Shown: positions 50,465 through 61,412 of the stretch, piece after piece
Layout of the letters: every line of letters starts with the position of its first letter
Position numbering within the stretch: the stretch's first letter is position 1
DNA from: Deltaproteobacteria bacterium
GTDB taxonomy: Bacteria > Lernaellota > Lernaellaia > JACKCT01
DNA length: 64,000 nt
Direction: 5' to 3'
Assembly (NCBI GenBank): GCA_027493875.1
Contig: JAOSJX010000026.1
Location: 124,001-188,000, forward strand
Notes under the pieces: generated by a model
The model's database searches: none
What the model saw: only the letters and a program-made list of their open reading frames with translations
What the model was told of the DNA's origin: nothing
Translations under genes and position numbers: made by a program

Positions 50465-52540
50465 TTAGGGAGCCGCCGATTCCAGTTCCTGTACACGTTT
50501 TCGAAGTTCGTCGTTGTCGGGAACCGCTTCGAGACCTTGGCGGCCCGCCGCGAGCGACAACTCGTGTTTTCCCTGCTCGTCAAAGATCTTCATCAACGTC
50601 GCGTAAGCCGGCACAAACGACGGACGAATCTCCGCCGCGCGTTTGCACCAGGCGACGGCCTCGAACACGGCGTCGGCCGGATCGAGATATTTGCTGCGAT
50701 AGGTCGCGCGCGCCAGTTTGACCATCGCCTCCACGTTCTCCGGTTCGCGCAACGCGGCGATGCGGAAGTAAACCTGCGCGCTGCCGTACACGTTCTTCTT
50801 CATCTGCGCGTCGCCTTGCCGGATCAACTCGCGCGCGTCCATTTCGATCGGAACTTCTCGTCCCAAATCCGACCAAAGCGCGCGCTCCGCGTCCAACCGG
50901 GCGCGCTCTTCGGAGGACACGGCGTTCGTCCCGTTCGTTTCCGGAGCGTCGTCCGCTCCGGGCGGCGCTTTCGCGGCCGCCGGCGCGGGCGCATCGGCAT
51001 TCCGCGGCCGATCGTCTTTTCGCAGGCCTTGTGAAGAGGACGATAATCCTTCGAAGAGTTCGGCGAACGCCTCTTTTTCTTCCTCGATCGGCGCCTCGTC
51101 CACGCCATCGTCAAACGCGTCCGGCGCCTCGGTCTCGGCGGCATCGGACGCAGGCTCGTTCGGGGAGGCTCGCAACGGCCCAGGCATTATCTCGTCGTCG
51201 TCATCGTCAAATTCCAGCGCGGGGTCGTCGTCCGTCGCGTCGGAATCGGCCGGCGATTCGGCGCCGCCTTCCTCGCTCGGATCGAAATTGTCGAATCCGT
51301 CAAATTCGTCCTCAAACGCAAAATCCGTCGTGTCCGCCCCGAAGACCGATTCCGGCGGATTTTCGTCTTCCGCGGGAGGAGGCGCCGCGATTTGCGACTC
51401 GCGCTGAATGCGTCCGAGCCGCGCTAAGGCAACGAGCGCCGCCATCACGTCGTCGGGCGCCCCGCCCAGCACGAACAGTTCGCCGAGGCTCGCGCCCTTG
51501 CGGCACGCATCGACAATGCGCGTCAACGTCTTTTCGGTATCGACGCCCGCGCCGGGTTCCCGCGTCAGACGGACCGTCGCGTCGGTTCCGAGCGTCTCGG
51601 CCAGCTTCGATTGCAATACTTCGACGGGAAACTGCGCCTTCGCGGAGAGATAAACGAGGACGAGCGGGTCGAGCTCCATGCGCTTTTCCTGCTCCCCATC
51701 GTAAACGCGAAACATCCCCGAGCGCACGGCGGCGAGCCTTTTAAGATTGTCGAGACGCCAGTCGGCAATGATGGCGTCGAGTTTTTCCTCCGAAAAAAGT
51801 TCGCGCTTCAACAACGCCTCGCGCAGCCCCAGGCGGCTTCGGCGCAGCTTCTGCACCTGAACCGCCTCGTCCTTCGTCAGCCGCTTCGTGTCCACGAGAT
51901 GCGTTACCAGGTCCGGCGCGGCGAGGCCGACGACGAGGCCGCCGGCGAACCGGATCGACTTCGTGTGATCGGTGGTATCGATTTCGAGGCGCGCGTCGGA
52001 CCTGCCCACGGCCAGATCGGCGATGACTTCGAACAACCCGCGCTTTTCGATCGAGCCCTCGTCACGTAGCGCATCGGCTTCCTTGGCCTTGTGCTCTGCG
52101 ACTTCGATGGCGCGGGCTTCCTTGCGCTTCGCTTTTTCGGCTCGGGTGACTTCCTCGGCGAGTTTTTTCGCCTCACGGTCGGCGAGATCCGGATCGCCTG
52201 GACCGAGGCGCTTGTTGACAAGATCGGCGAGCTTGCCCAGATCCACCGGCTTGGGCACGAAGCCGTCGGCCGAGGAGGCGCGCCGGGCCGTCGCGCCGGA
52301 CGTGGCGAGCGGCGAGAGCATGTAAATCGCGGCTTTGTGCCCCATGCGCGGGGGAGAGCATTTTCTCGGCGACGGTGGGCCCGCTCGTGCCCGGCATCAG
52401 GAAGTTGACGAGCACGAGGCCGGGTTTTCCCTCCCGGTAAATGCGCAAACCCTCGTCCGCCGTGTGCTCGACGTAGGTCTCGTAGCCGTGCGCGCGCAGG
52501 AACTTCGCGATCGCTTCCGCGTCCTTCTTTTCGTCTGCTC
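50465..52540 (-). CDS. response-regulator/DUF4388-like/TPR protein, N-terminus cut at the contig join
   Basis: The receiver domain is recognisable from ADEKKDAEAIAKFLRAHGYE onward, with LVNFLMPGTSG around the phospho-Asp position (here Asn, VLVNF) and a TP-like FVPKPVDL end. Its first few residues are missing where the sequence switches at ~52,538. A one-base shift near 52335 splits the receiver. A Lys/Ala-rich coiled coil, a DUF4388/PATAN-like domain (RGLFEVIADLAVGRSDARLE), an acidic linker (GADTTDFAFEDEFDGFD) and TPR-like helices follow. Because the Asp that is normally phosphorylated is Asn, phosphorylation may be lost. Function is probably in signalling or assembly. Confidence 0.7.
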
Positions 52541-52548
52541 AAAAACGC
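52533..52548. other. probable junction of two unrelated genomes
   Basis: Left of here the minus-strand response-regulator gene has no start; right of here the plus-strand gene (reading LLKNAGWSDVLKLHIVD) has none either. Codon use, repeat types and gene families all change. Best explained by a chimeric contig; a recombination in nature is less likely. Confidence 0.75.
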
Positions 52549-53060
52549 CGGCTGGAGCGACGTGCTCAAACTCCATATCGTCGACAAGGACTGGTGGCTC
52601 GACCGCGTGGCGGGCGGAAACTCGATGATCCAATCCCGCCACATGGCGGCGGCCGCCGCCTACAAGGATGCCGACGGCAAATACTACTACAAAACCTGCA
52701 CCTTCCACGAATACCGGCTCCTTACCGGCGGCTTCGGCCCCTTGAACTGTCGCACCAGAGCCCGCCCATCCCGATCTCGGCGAAAAACCTGGGAATCGTC
52801 GAAAAATCCGATACCGGGCCCGACATGAGCGAGGTCGCCCAGAACGCCATGCCCGACTTCAGCAAACCCGACGAGGTCCTCGCCGATATCGAACGCATGC
52901 GCAAAGAGGCAATGAAGAAGAAGGTCTTCATTCTGGTGGGCAAATGCGGCACCGCCGCCAGTAAGATCAAAGATGCCGTGGAGAAGGACCCACAGGGTAC
53001 CAACCCGAGGTCAAGCGACTCTGGCTCGGCATCTACGAAGAGTTCAAAGAAGATCCCTGA
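52541..53060 (+). CDS. unknown protein, 5' end lost at the junction, frameshifted
   Basis: About 173 residues remain. It reads KLHIVDKDWWLDRVAGGNS, then AAAAYKDADGKYYYKTCTFHEY, then a shift near 52745 to ISAKNLGIVEKSD and MRKEAMKKKVFILVGKCG, and another near 53010 to RLWLGIYEEFKEDP with a stop at 53060. No family is recognised. The visible start in frame (GTG at 52562) is probably not the true one, because coding sense extends to the junction. C-ending codons mark it as belonging to the right-hand genome. Confidence 0.5.
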
Positions 53061-53194
53061 TCGCGTGTGTCATTAGCCCCACCCCCCACCCATCCGGCAC
53101 TCAACGCAACACCGCGCGAGTCCTCCTCAGTGACCGCATTTCCTGCTACAATGAAAGCAGATGCACGCGGTACCGGACGCCGAGGACCTATTCC

Positions 53195-53335
53195 ATGCTC
53201 CCAGATTTCCAGGAAAACGGGTTCCTTCCTCCTGGAATCCACTCGGCCACCTTCGAGGAACTGGCAGACCGGTTCGGCAGGCAATCGGAGATTCGTCGAG
53301 TCCAGATCGAGTACTCACTCCCAAGGGGATGGTAG
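53195..53335 (+). pseudogene. DUF6932-like nucleotidyltransferase remnant (N-terminus only)
   Basis: 46 residues from ATG 53195: MLPDFQENGFLPPGIHSATFEE, the characteristic beginning of DUF6932-type nucleotidyltransferase-like proteins, which normally exceed 150 residues. The coding sense ends after RRVQIE with a stop at 53335, and the conserved GSFVT-type nucleotidyltransferase motif never appears in the following sequence. So the gene is truncated rather than frameshifted. It is followed 10 bases later by the small coiled-coil gene. Confidence 0.6.
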
Positions 53336-53344
53336 AGTGCTGCT

Positions 53345-53560
53345 ATGACACTTAGTAATTTGAAACAACTCCAGGTGACGCGAGAAAAGCTCGATTTGCT
53401 TGAGTGTAGAATCGCCGAAATTCGAGAATGTCCGGACCGTCGTGGGCCCAATGATGAACTCACTGTGCGATCGTTGAAGCGTCTTGCCAACCAACTCCGA
53501 GAAGAAATCGTCCGGAGTGAAGCTGCAAGTCATTCGACCAATGAACCTGCTTCCTCCTGA
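53345..53560 (+). CDS. small coiled-coil protein, candidate partner of DUF6932
   Basis: 71 residues, ATG at 53345. LKQLQVTREKLDLLECRIAE and LTVRSLKRLANQLREEI form two helices of likely coiled coil. Small proteins of this style accompany DUF6932 genes in planctomycetes and cyanobacteria, forming what looks like a toxin-antitoxin-type pair. Here the partner is truncated, so this may be an orphaned antitoxin-like gene. Function not proven. Confidence 0.6.
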   Translation: MTLSNLKQLQVTREKLDLLECRIAEIRECPDRRGPNDELTVRSLKRLANQLREEIVRSEAASHSTNEPASS

Positions 53561-53624
53561 TTGTTGTGAGGAGTGCGGTGATGACATCTGACTCTCCGCC
53601 GTGACAGCACCCGGAAGCACGACG

Positions 53625-56482
53625 ATGACCACCCCAATCCCCCGTCGCCTCCACGCCCGTCGCTTCCTCTCTCATCGCAACGCTCGTATCCTCGCCCTCC
53701 TTCCCCCTCCCACAACCTCCACGCCGCCGCCCCCGACGCGCGACACCTCCTCCGTACCGGCAACTACGCCGAGCGCGGGAGGGCCTTCATACCAGGCTGC
53801 CCAGTCGCCCGCCGCCGCCGTCGGTCTCGCCCGAGCCTGCCAGGCCCAGGGAAAACTCGAAGAAGCAACCGCTGCCCTCGCCCCTGGAAACACAAGACCC
53901 GCCGCCGACGCCGAACTGGCCCGAATGGCCTTCGACCGCGGCGACCGGGAAGAAGCCGAGAAACTGGTTGAAGAAATCCTCGCCAAGAACCCCGATCATG
54001 TGCCGGCCCTCTGGCTCCAGGCCGAATTGCACCGAACCGACGGACGCCCCGACCAGGCCGCCGCCCTCTGCCAGCGCTCTCGTAAACATCTACAACCAGT
54101 CCAAGTTCACCGACGCTGAAACCCTCCGCTGGATCGGCCTGGCCGCCGCCCGTCACGCCGCCCGGAACTCCGCCAACGACCAGTTCCGCTTCCTCACCAC
54201 CGCCTTCTACCCCGATCTCCTGGCCCTCGAACCCGACTTCTGGCCGGCCCACTACGACGCCGGACGACTCCTCCTCGAAAAATACAACCAGGCCGACGCC
54301 GCCAAACAGTTCCAGGCCGCCCTCCAGATCAATCCCCACGCGGCCGAAACCCACGTCGCTCTCGCCGAACTGTTCCTCCTCGGGCGCAAAGTCGACCAGG
54401 CCGAAACCGCCCTCGCCCGGGCCCTCGAAATCAACCCCAACCACCTCGCGGCCTTGCGAACCTCCGCCGACGTCGCCTGGCTGAACTCCCAGTTCGATCG
54501 GGCCTTCGACCTCCTCGAAAACCGCGTCCTCCCTCTCAATCCGCTCTCGGAAGAGACCCTTGGCCGGCTCCTCGCAGCCCGAATCGTGCGCGACGGCGAT
54601 CGCTGGCGCGACGAAGGCTCCGCCGCCCAGGCGATCCTGGCCGAGGTCCTCCATCGCAATCCGCGAGCCGACGACTTCTTCCTCGCCGCCGCCGCATGGC
54701 TCCGAGACCCACCACCGCAAACACGAGGCCGCCGAGCTGCTCACCCGGGCCCTCGACACCTCCCCCGGCGAACCGCGTCTGGCGGCCGCCCTCGGACAGA
54801 TCAAGATGCAAATGGGCCAAGAGGCGGAGGCCCGCGACCTCTTCCGCACCGCCTTCGATCGCGACCCCTTCAACGTCCGAACCGGCAACATGCTCGAAAT
54901 GCTCCGCAGTTCTCGACGGCCTCGAGACCAAACAGGCCGGCGGTTGCCTGCTCCGCTACGACCTCCACCGCGACGCCCTCCTCGCCGACTACGCCTCCGA
55001 ATTCCTCGCCGCTGACTACCCCCGCCTCTGCAAACTCTTCGGGTACACGCCCCCGAGCCCCCTTAATCGAGATCCTCAACGAGTCCCGCGGCGTCCCCGG
55101 CGCCCAGTGGTTCGGCACCCGAATGCTCGGCCTTCCCTACGTCGGACCCGTCGCGGCCAGCACCGGCGACGTCGTCGTCATGGTCTCCCCCAACGATCCG
55201 ACCCTCGGCGCCAAATTCAACTGGACCCAAACCCTCCGCCACGAAATGGTCCACGTCGTCACCTTGCAGCAGACGAACTACCGCATCCCCTTCTGGTACA
55301 CCGAAGGCCTCGCCGTCTGGTGCGAAGACAAGCCCCGTCCCTCCCCTGGAATCCCCTCCTGGTCCGCCGCCAGGCCGCCGGCACCCTGCTCGACCTCTCC
55401 AACATCGATTTCGGCTTCACCCGTCCCGGATCGTGCGAAGACCGCACCCTCGCCTATTGCCAGGCGGAACTCTACGTCCAGTACATCCTCCAAGGCCGCG
55501 AAGAACAGGTCCTGCGCGACCTGCTCGCCGCCTATCAGTCGGGGCTGACCACCGCCGAAGCCGTCCGCACCGTGCTTAATGTGTCTCTCGATGAATTCGA
55601 ACGCGGCTACCAAGAGTATGTCGCCAGCGTGACCCGCTCCATGGCCGATCTCCTCCCCCAAGTCGAGCCCCCTTCGCCGAACTCCTAGCCGCAACCCGTG
55701 CCGATCCCGACAACCCCGATCTGGCCGCCGCACTCGCCTGCGCCTACCTCGATCGCGATGCCCGAAAAGAAGCCCTCGCCGAAGCCCGCCGTGCACTCGA
55801 CCTCTCCCCGCCACCCTCGCGCTACTTACGTTATGGCGAGACTCCACATTCTTGCCGGCCGATCCGAGATGGCCATCGCCCTCCTTCAAGACTGTCTGGA
55901 CGAGCAATCGCCCGATCTCAAGGTGCTCAACCTCCTGGCGGGCCTCCGTCTCAAAGCCCGCCAGTTCGACGAAGCCGAACGTCTCTATCGCCTGGGCATC
56001 CGGCATAACCCGGAACAATCCAATCTGGTTGCGGCTCTTGCAGCGGACCGCCGAGTGGCGAGGGCGATCGGGAAAAACAGACCCAAATCCTCGGCCTTCT
56101 TGCCGAAACCGACTCCGCCGACCTGGCCACCCGTAAGCAGTTGGTTCAAATAGCCCTCGAAAGCGGGGACCTCGAAACCGCGGCGAAATGGGTGAACCAA
56201 GCAATCCAGATCGACGTAAATGACGCAGAACTCCATAAGGCGTTTGCCGAAGCCTTGATCGGTCGTCATAATCAACAGATGGCAGCTTCGCGAGCTGGAA
56301 GCCGCCGTGCATCTGGAGCCCGAAGATGCCGACACCCAGCTCGCCTTGGCAAAAACTCTTCTGGCTCTGGGACAAAAAGACGAAGCTCGCAGAGTCCTCA
56401 ACTCCCCTCAACCAAGCCAGTCTCGACCGGCCCAGAGCGGCCGCTGTCCAGGAATTGCTGGAGGCAACCGGACCGACCGTGA
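53625..56482 (+). CDS. TPR protein with gluzincin (peptidase MA-like) domain, many frameshifts
   Basis: I join at least seven frames into one gene of about 950 residues. Tetratricopeptide units fill the N-terminal half (DAKQFQAALQINPHAAETH-type repeats at 54300-54500, and KVDQAETALARALEINPNH). The metallopeptidase part near 55240 has LRHEMVHVV (HEMVH) and, 20 residues later, WYTEGLAVW with the third ligand Glu, the peptidase MA pattern. More TPRs follow (AALACAYLDRDARKEAL, DLKVLNLLAGL, LEPEDADTQLALAKTLL) to a stop at 56482. A start at 53625 and a hydrophobic stretch after it suggest export. The GTGA overlap with mazG couples the two genes. Confidence 0.68.
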
Positions 56483-56834
56483 ATCGCGATATTCCCCCGG
56501 TGGTAACCCCACCGAGCCGGCCCCGACGACCGCCGTCTCCCTGGCCGACTTCCAGCAACTCATCCGCAACATGTACTTCCGCAAAGACGCCGAACGCGGC
56601 ATCGACGGTACCTTCATGTGGCTGATGGAAGAGGTGGGCGAACTGGCCGCCGCACTCCGCGACGGAACTCCCCAAGACAAATCCGAGGAGTTCGCCGACG
56701 TCCTCGCCTGGCTCACCACCATCGCCAACGTCGCTGGGGTCGACCTATCCCAGGCAATCCACCAAAAATACGGCTCGGGATGTCCCGGCTGTGGACAATT
56801 CGTCTGTACTTGTCCCGATGCGGGGAAACCATGA
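56479..56834 (+). CDS. MazG-like nucleotide pyrophosphohydrolase, frameshifted near start
   Basis: About 118 residues of the all-alpha NTP pyrophosphatase type. The MazG motif is FMWLMEEVGELAAAL, followed by KSEEFADVLAWLTTIA (the EEXXE...EXXD metal site). Start is the GTG at 56479, overlapping the preceding stop, with an indel near 56515. The C-terminal CPGCGQFVCTCP adds a possible zinc site, seen in some planctomycete members. The next gene starts 4 bases before its end. It probably degrades non-canonical nucleotides. Confidence 0.82.
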
Positions 56835-59044
56835 GCCGCAAGGCAATCGCTTCTCTCCTGGTCCTGCTCGTCCTCTCGATCGATGCCGCCTGCGGTGATT
56901 CGCCGATCATCGCACGCGTCGACGTAGGCTTCGCCGGTTCCTACAAGGCCGGCCTCTGGACCCCGTTCGCGTTCACTTCACTCCCCGTCCCGGCCTCGAC
57001 GGCACCCAAGTCAGCCTGATCGTCCCGGACGGCGACGGCGTCCCTCCCGAGTCTCCGCTACCCTCCCTCCCCTGCCCCGGACTCCCTGCTCCTCTACGCC
57101 CGCTTCGGCCGGCTCAGCTCCCCACTCACCGTGCGCCTGGAAGGCTCCGGTAAACTCCTCGAAGAACGGCTCTTCGAAACCGGCCAGTCGCCCGGCGACA
57201 AGACGATCCCCGCCGCGCTCCGCTCCAGTCAACCCTTGGTCGTCGTCGTCGGAACCGCCCCACTCGGAATCGCCGATGCCGTCGCCCGAATCCGCGAACC
57301 CGAAGAGGAACAAACACGCCTCGCCACCCTCGACGATGCTGCGGCCTTGCCCGATCGCTGGTATGGATACGAGGGCGTCCAACTCGTGGTTCTCTCGGGA
57401 ACCGACCTGAAATGCTATTCCGCTCTCAAGCCCAACGATGAGCGTGTCGTCGTCGCACTCTCCCAATGGGTTCGCCAAGGGGCCGGCTGCTCATCGCCGT
57501 CGGAGAATACGGCGAACAACTCCTCGGTGCCGACGGCCCCTTGCGCGATCTGGTGCCCGGCCGATTCGAAAAGACGATTTCCCTCAGCCAGGCTCGCGAA
57601 CTCGAACGCTTCGTCGACAGCCAAAAGGGCCTCCCCTCGCGAGTCGACGGCAAAATGCTGCAAATCGCCCAGTTGACCGGCGTCGAGGGAGTCGTCGATG
57701 TCCGGGAAGGCAACCTCCCCCATCGTTGTCAACCGTGTCTGGGGATTCGGCCAGGTGACCTTCCTGGCCTCCGATCTCGGATCGCGGCCCCGTCGGAAAA
57801 TGGGAAGACCGCCCGACCCTCGTAGCCAGACTGCTGGGCTGGCCCGAAAAGCCGTCGAATACGAACGGGAAGACAAAACGATCCGTCACTTCGGCTACAC
57901 CGACCTCGCCGGCCAGTTGCGCGCCCTCGATCAGTTCGACGGTGTCCGCCAGATCCCCTTCACACTCATCATCGCCGTCGTCGTCAGTCTACCTCCTCCT
58001 CATCGGTCCCGGAGACTACTTCCTCCTGCGAAAAGTCCTCCGCCGAATGGAACTCACCTGGATCACCTTTCCGGCAACCGTCGTCCTCTTCTGTATCGTC
58101 GCCTACCTCGTGGCCTGCCGCACCAAGGGCGACCGCTTCCTCGTCAACCAGGCAACCGTGATCGACGTCGATACCCAGACCGCACAATTGCGCGGTACCG
58201 CCTGGGCCAACGTCTTCAGCCCCGAAACCCGCCGCGCCGACCTCCGCTTCACCGTCCCGCCCCAGAACAAGGCAAGCCCGCAACCCCGGAGGCCCAGCCC
58301 CAGCAGGTCACCGCTTGGCTGGGACTGCCCGGCAAGGCCCTCGGCGCCATGGAGCCCGTCACTCCACCACCCGTCGTCTGGTCCGAGCCCTATGACTTCA
58401 ACGACCACGCCGCCTGGCTCGGCAACCTGCCCCTCCAGGTCTGGTCCAGCAAAAGCCTCACCACCCGCTGGACCGGCCATGTCGACGCCTCCTTCCAGTC
58501 CGACCTGGAAGAAAAAGGCCCCATCCCTTCCGGTCAGCTCACCAGCCGGCTCGACATGCCCTCAACGACTGCCTGCTCGTCTACGGCAGTTGGGTCTATG
58601 AATTGGGAACCATCGCCCCCGGCCAGCAGGTCCGCGTCGGCGCCACCGTCCCCCGTCGCGAACTCGCCAGTTTCCTCACCGGACGCAAACTGGTCTTCGA
58701 CGCCAAGGAAGAACGCGCCCTCCAACGCGCTACCCGCTACAGCGTCGAAAGCACCGATCCCGACTACGTCCTCCGCGCCATGACCTTCTTCCAGAAGCCG
58801 CTGGCAGGCCGACCCTACACCAGTCTGGCCAACACCTACCAGGGCTTCGTCGATATGAGCGGCCTCCTCAGACCCAACCGCGCCGTCCTCATCGCCAGAG
58901 CCGCCGGATCCAGAAGACGGCCGGGGCCCCTCCCACTCTCTGCCCGAATATCGTTGTCCAGCAACGGCCGGACCGTTCCCCTCCACGAAAAGCACACCAC
59001 GCTCCTCCGCTTCGTGCTCCCCGTTCGGCTCCGACGAAAGATAG
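56831..59044 (+). CDS. planctomycete-type membrane protein of unknown function, many frameshifts
   Basis: ATG at 56831 with a signal sequence (ASLLVLLVLSIDAACG). The N-terminal half (~350 residues) has a glutamine-amidotransferase-like or vWA-like fold flavour (VVLSGTDL, GRLLIAVGEYG) but no catalytic set I can assign. Then a membrane helix and a conserved YLLLIGPGDYFLLRKVLRRM motif with a second helix (VVLFCIVAYLVAC), which I associate with planctomycete paralogues located near ABC transporter genes. A beta-rich region follows (RFTVPPQNKA, WSEPYDFNDHAAWLGNLPL). At least six indels. It overlaps mazG and lies just before the ABC ATPase, so all may be one transport-related transcript. Confidence 0.6.
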
Positions 59045-59052
59045 GCCTGCCC

Positions 59053-59983
59053 ATGATTCAAACCGAAGACCTCACCAAACAATACGGCGACCTCAAGGCC
59101 ATCCGACAGCCTCAAGCTCGACCTCGACGACGGCGATCTGTTCGGGTTCATCGGTCCCAACGGATCGGGCAAAACCACCACCATGCGGATCCTCGCCACG
59201 CTCCTCCAACCCAGTTGGGGCGAGGCCACCGTCTGCGGATACTCGATCTACACCCATCCCAAGGAAATCCGCCGTCTGATCGGCTATATGCCCGACTTCT
59301 TCGGCGTCTACGACGACATGAAGGTCATCGAGTATCTCGAATTCTTCGCCGCCGCCTACCGCATCAAGGGGCCGCCCGGCGAAAGAAATGCAACGAAATG
59401 CTCGGAAATGGTCGACCTTCGGATACAAACGCGACGCCTTCGTCACCAGCCTCTCCCGCGGCATGACCCAGCGGCTCGGACTCGCCCGCGTCCTCCTCCA
59501 CGATCCCCAGGTCCTCCTCCTCGACGAACCCGCCAGCGGCCTCGACCCCCGCGCACGTGATCGAGATCCGCGGACTCCTCAAAGAACTCCGCAAGCTCGG
59601 CAAGACCATCATGGTGTCCAGCCATATCCTCCCCGAACTGGCCGATATCTGCAACAAGGTCGGCATCATCGAGAGGGGTGTGCTGATGGTCTCGGCCGAA
59701 GTCGCCGAAGTCATGCGCATGGTCCGCGAGCGACCGGTCCTGGCCATCGAAATCGTCGGCGATCAGGACGCCGCCGCCAAACTCCTGGAAGCCCACGACT
59801 CCGTCGATAGCGTCGAACCCCGCGACGGAAAACTCTTCGCCACCCTCGCCGCGGGCGTCGACGACTACAGCGACCTCCCCACCCTCCTCGTCCAGGCCGG
59901 ATTCAAAATCAAAACCTTCAAAGAAGGGCGAAATCAACCTCGAAACCGCCTTCATGTACCTCACCAAAGGCATCACCGCCTAG
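59053..59983 (+). CDS. ABC transporter ATP-binding protein, frameshifted
   Basis: About 310 residues. Walker A is GPNGSGKTTTMRILATLL, the signature is SLSRGMTQRLGL and Walker B is VLLLDEPASGLDPRA; Q-loop GYMPDFFGVYDDM. The C-terminal domain is of the drug/lipid export type (LFATLAAGVDDYSD). Indels near 59105, 59390, 59560 and 59930 split it; the real end (TAFMYLTKGITA) is at 59983. No permease gene follows before galE, so the partner may be elsewhere or is the upstream membrane protein. Confidence 0.92.
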
Positions 59984-59992
59984 CCAGTGTTG

Positions 59993-60033
59993 TTGTTCGC
60001 TCCGCGAACAAACACCTCTTCGCTCCGCGAAGA
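59993..60033. repeat. two tandem small hairpins (TTCGC-TCC-GCGAA)
   Basis: TTGTTCGC-TCC-GCGAACAA (59993-60011) and TCTTCGC-TCC-GCGAAGA (60017-60033): the same core with different outer bases, each a perfect stem. A third relative is at 61109. They lie between the ABC gene and galE. Confidence 0.7.
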
Positions 60034-60083
60034 CCGACTCTTCCACCCCAGTGAATCTGTTGCGGCTGAAACGAGACGGAACA

Positions 60084-61095
60084 TGCGAATCCTCGTCACC
60101 GGCGGCACCGGCTACATCGGCAGCCACACCTGCGTCAGCCTCCTCGAAGCCGGCTACACCCCCCGTCATCGTCGACAACCTCAGCAACAGCAAACCCGCC
60201 GTCCTCGATCGGCTCGCCCAGATCACCGGCCGCGACCTCACCTTCTACCGGGGCGACATCCGCGATCAGGCCCTCATGGAATCGATCCTGAGCGATGAGA
60301 AGATCGATGCCGTCATCCACTTCGCCGGCCTCAAAGCCGTCGGAGAGTCGGTCTCCATCCCCCTGGCCTATTACGAAAACAACGTCGGCGGCACCGTCAG
60401 CCTCCTCAAGGCCATGGACGCCGCCGCCGTCCGCTCCATCGTCTTCAGTTCCTCCGCCACCGTCTACGGCGACCCCGCCCAACTCCCCATCCCCGAAACC
60501 GCACCCTCAGCTGCCACCAACCCTACGGTCGCACCAAGCTCTTCATCGAAGAAATTCTCCGCGACCTCGCCGTCGCCGACCCCCGCTGGAGCCTCGTCAT
60601 CCTCCGCTACTTCAACCCCGTCGGCGCCCACCCCTCCGGCCTCATCGGCGAAGACCCCAGGATATCCCCAACAACCTCATGCCCTTCGTCGCCCAGGTCG
60701 CTGTCGGTCGCCGCGAGAAACTCTCCGTCTTCGGCGGCGACTACCCCACCCGCGACGGCACCGGCGTCCGCGACTACATCCACGTGGTCGACCTGGCCGA
60801 AGGCCACGTCGCCGCCCTCAAGGCCCACGCCCGAGAAACCGGCGTCTTCACCTACAACCTGGGCACCGGCAACGGCTCCAGCGTCCTCGAAATCGTCGCG
60901 GCCTTCGCCCAGGCCGCCGGACGGCCCGTCCCCTACCAGATCACCGATCGACGCCCCGGCGACGTCGCCCAATGCTACGCCGACCCCACCCTCGCCCGTG
61001 AAAAGCTCGGCTGGCAGGCCACCCGAGATCTGAACGCCATGACCGCCGACGCCTGGCGCTGGCAATCCGCCAACCCCAACGGCTACGACCCATAG
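60084..61095 (+). CDS. galE: UDP-glucose 4-epimerase
   Basis: Interconverts UDP-glucose and UDP-galactose. About 335 residues after two or three indels (near 60165, 60520 and 60655). The NAD site is TGGTGYIGSHT at residues ~7-17; FSSSATVYGDP and the Tyr-x3-Lys in NPYGRTKLF (split over an indel) mark the active site; RYFNPVGAHPSG, VRDYIHVVDLAEGH and YNLGTGNGSSVLE follow. ATG at 60084. It may serve polysaccharide or lipopolysaccharide synthesis. Confidence 0.95.
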
Positions 61096-61108
61096 CCGCT
61101 CATCGTCG

Positions 61109-61127
61109 CTTTTCGCGCCGCGAAAAG
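61109..61127. repeat. small hairpin (CTTTTCGC-GCC-GCGAAAAG)
   Basis: Perfect 8-bp stem with a 3-base loop, 14 bases after the galE stop; it may also serve as a terminator. Core related to the pair at 59993-60033. Confidence 0.65.
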
Positions 61128-61263
61128 ACGCTTCCTTGTGTCTGAAGCTGGTGCGAGAAGGCTCAAAGAACCGCGATCTACATGGATCGCACATCCCCTC
61201 CTGCCAACAAACCCGGCCACAGAGAGATCTTCGTCCCAACTCGGGCCAGTTCGCTGCAAAAAA

Positions 61264-61412
61264 GTAGCAGGCACACTCCGTGTGCCGTCCGCCAAGTCTT
61301 CAGTAGCCATTGGCAGTTCCTTTCACACAACGTACTGGCGATAGGCCCCGACTTCTCCGAACTCGACAAATCCCGGCACTTCAGCGGACGGCACACGGAG
61401 TGTGCCTGCTAC
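61264..61412. mobile_element. MITE-like element with perfect 29-bp terminal inverted repeats
   Basis: Left repeat 61264-61292 and right repeat 61384-61412 are exact reverse complements. Each contains GGCACAC-GGA-GTGTGCC, itself a hairpin. No gene lies inside (91 bases). The TAG stop of the SGNH gene is inside the right repeat. Confidence 0.7.
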
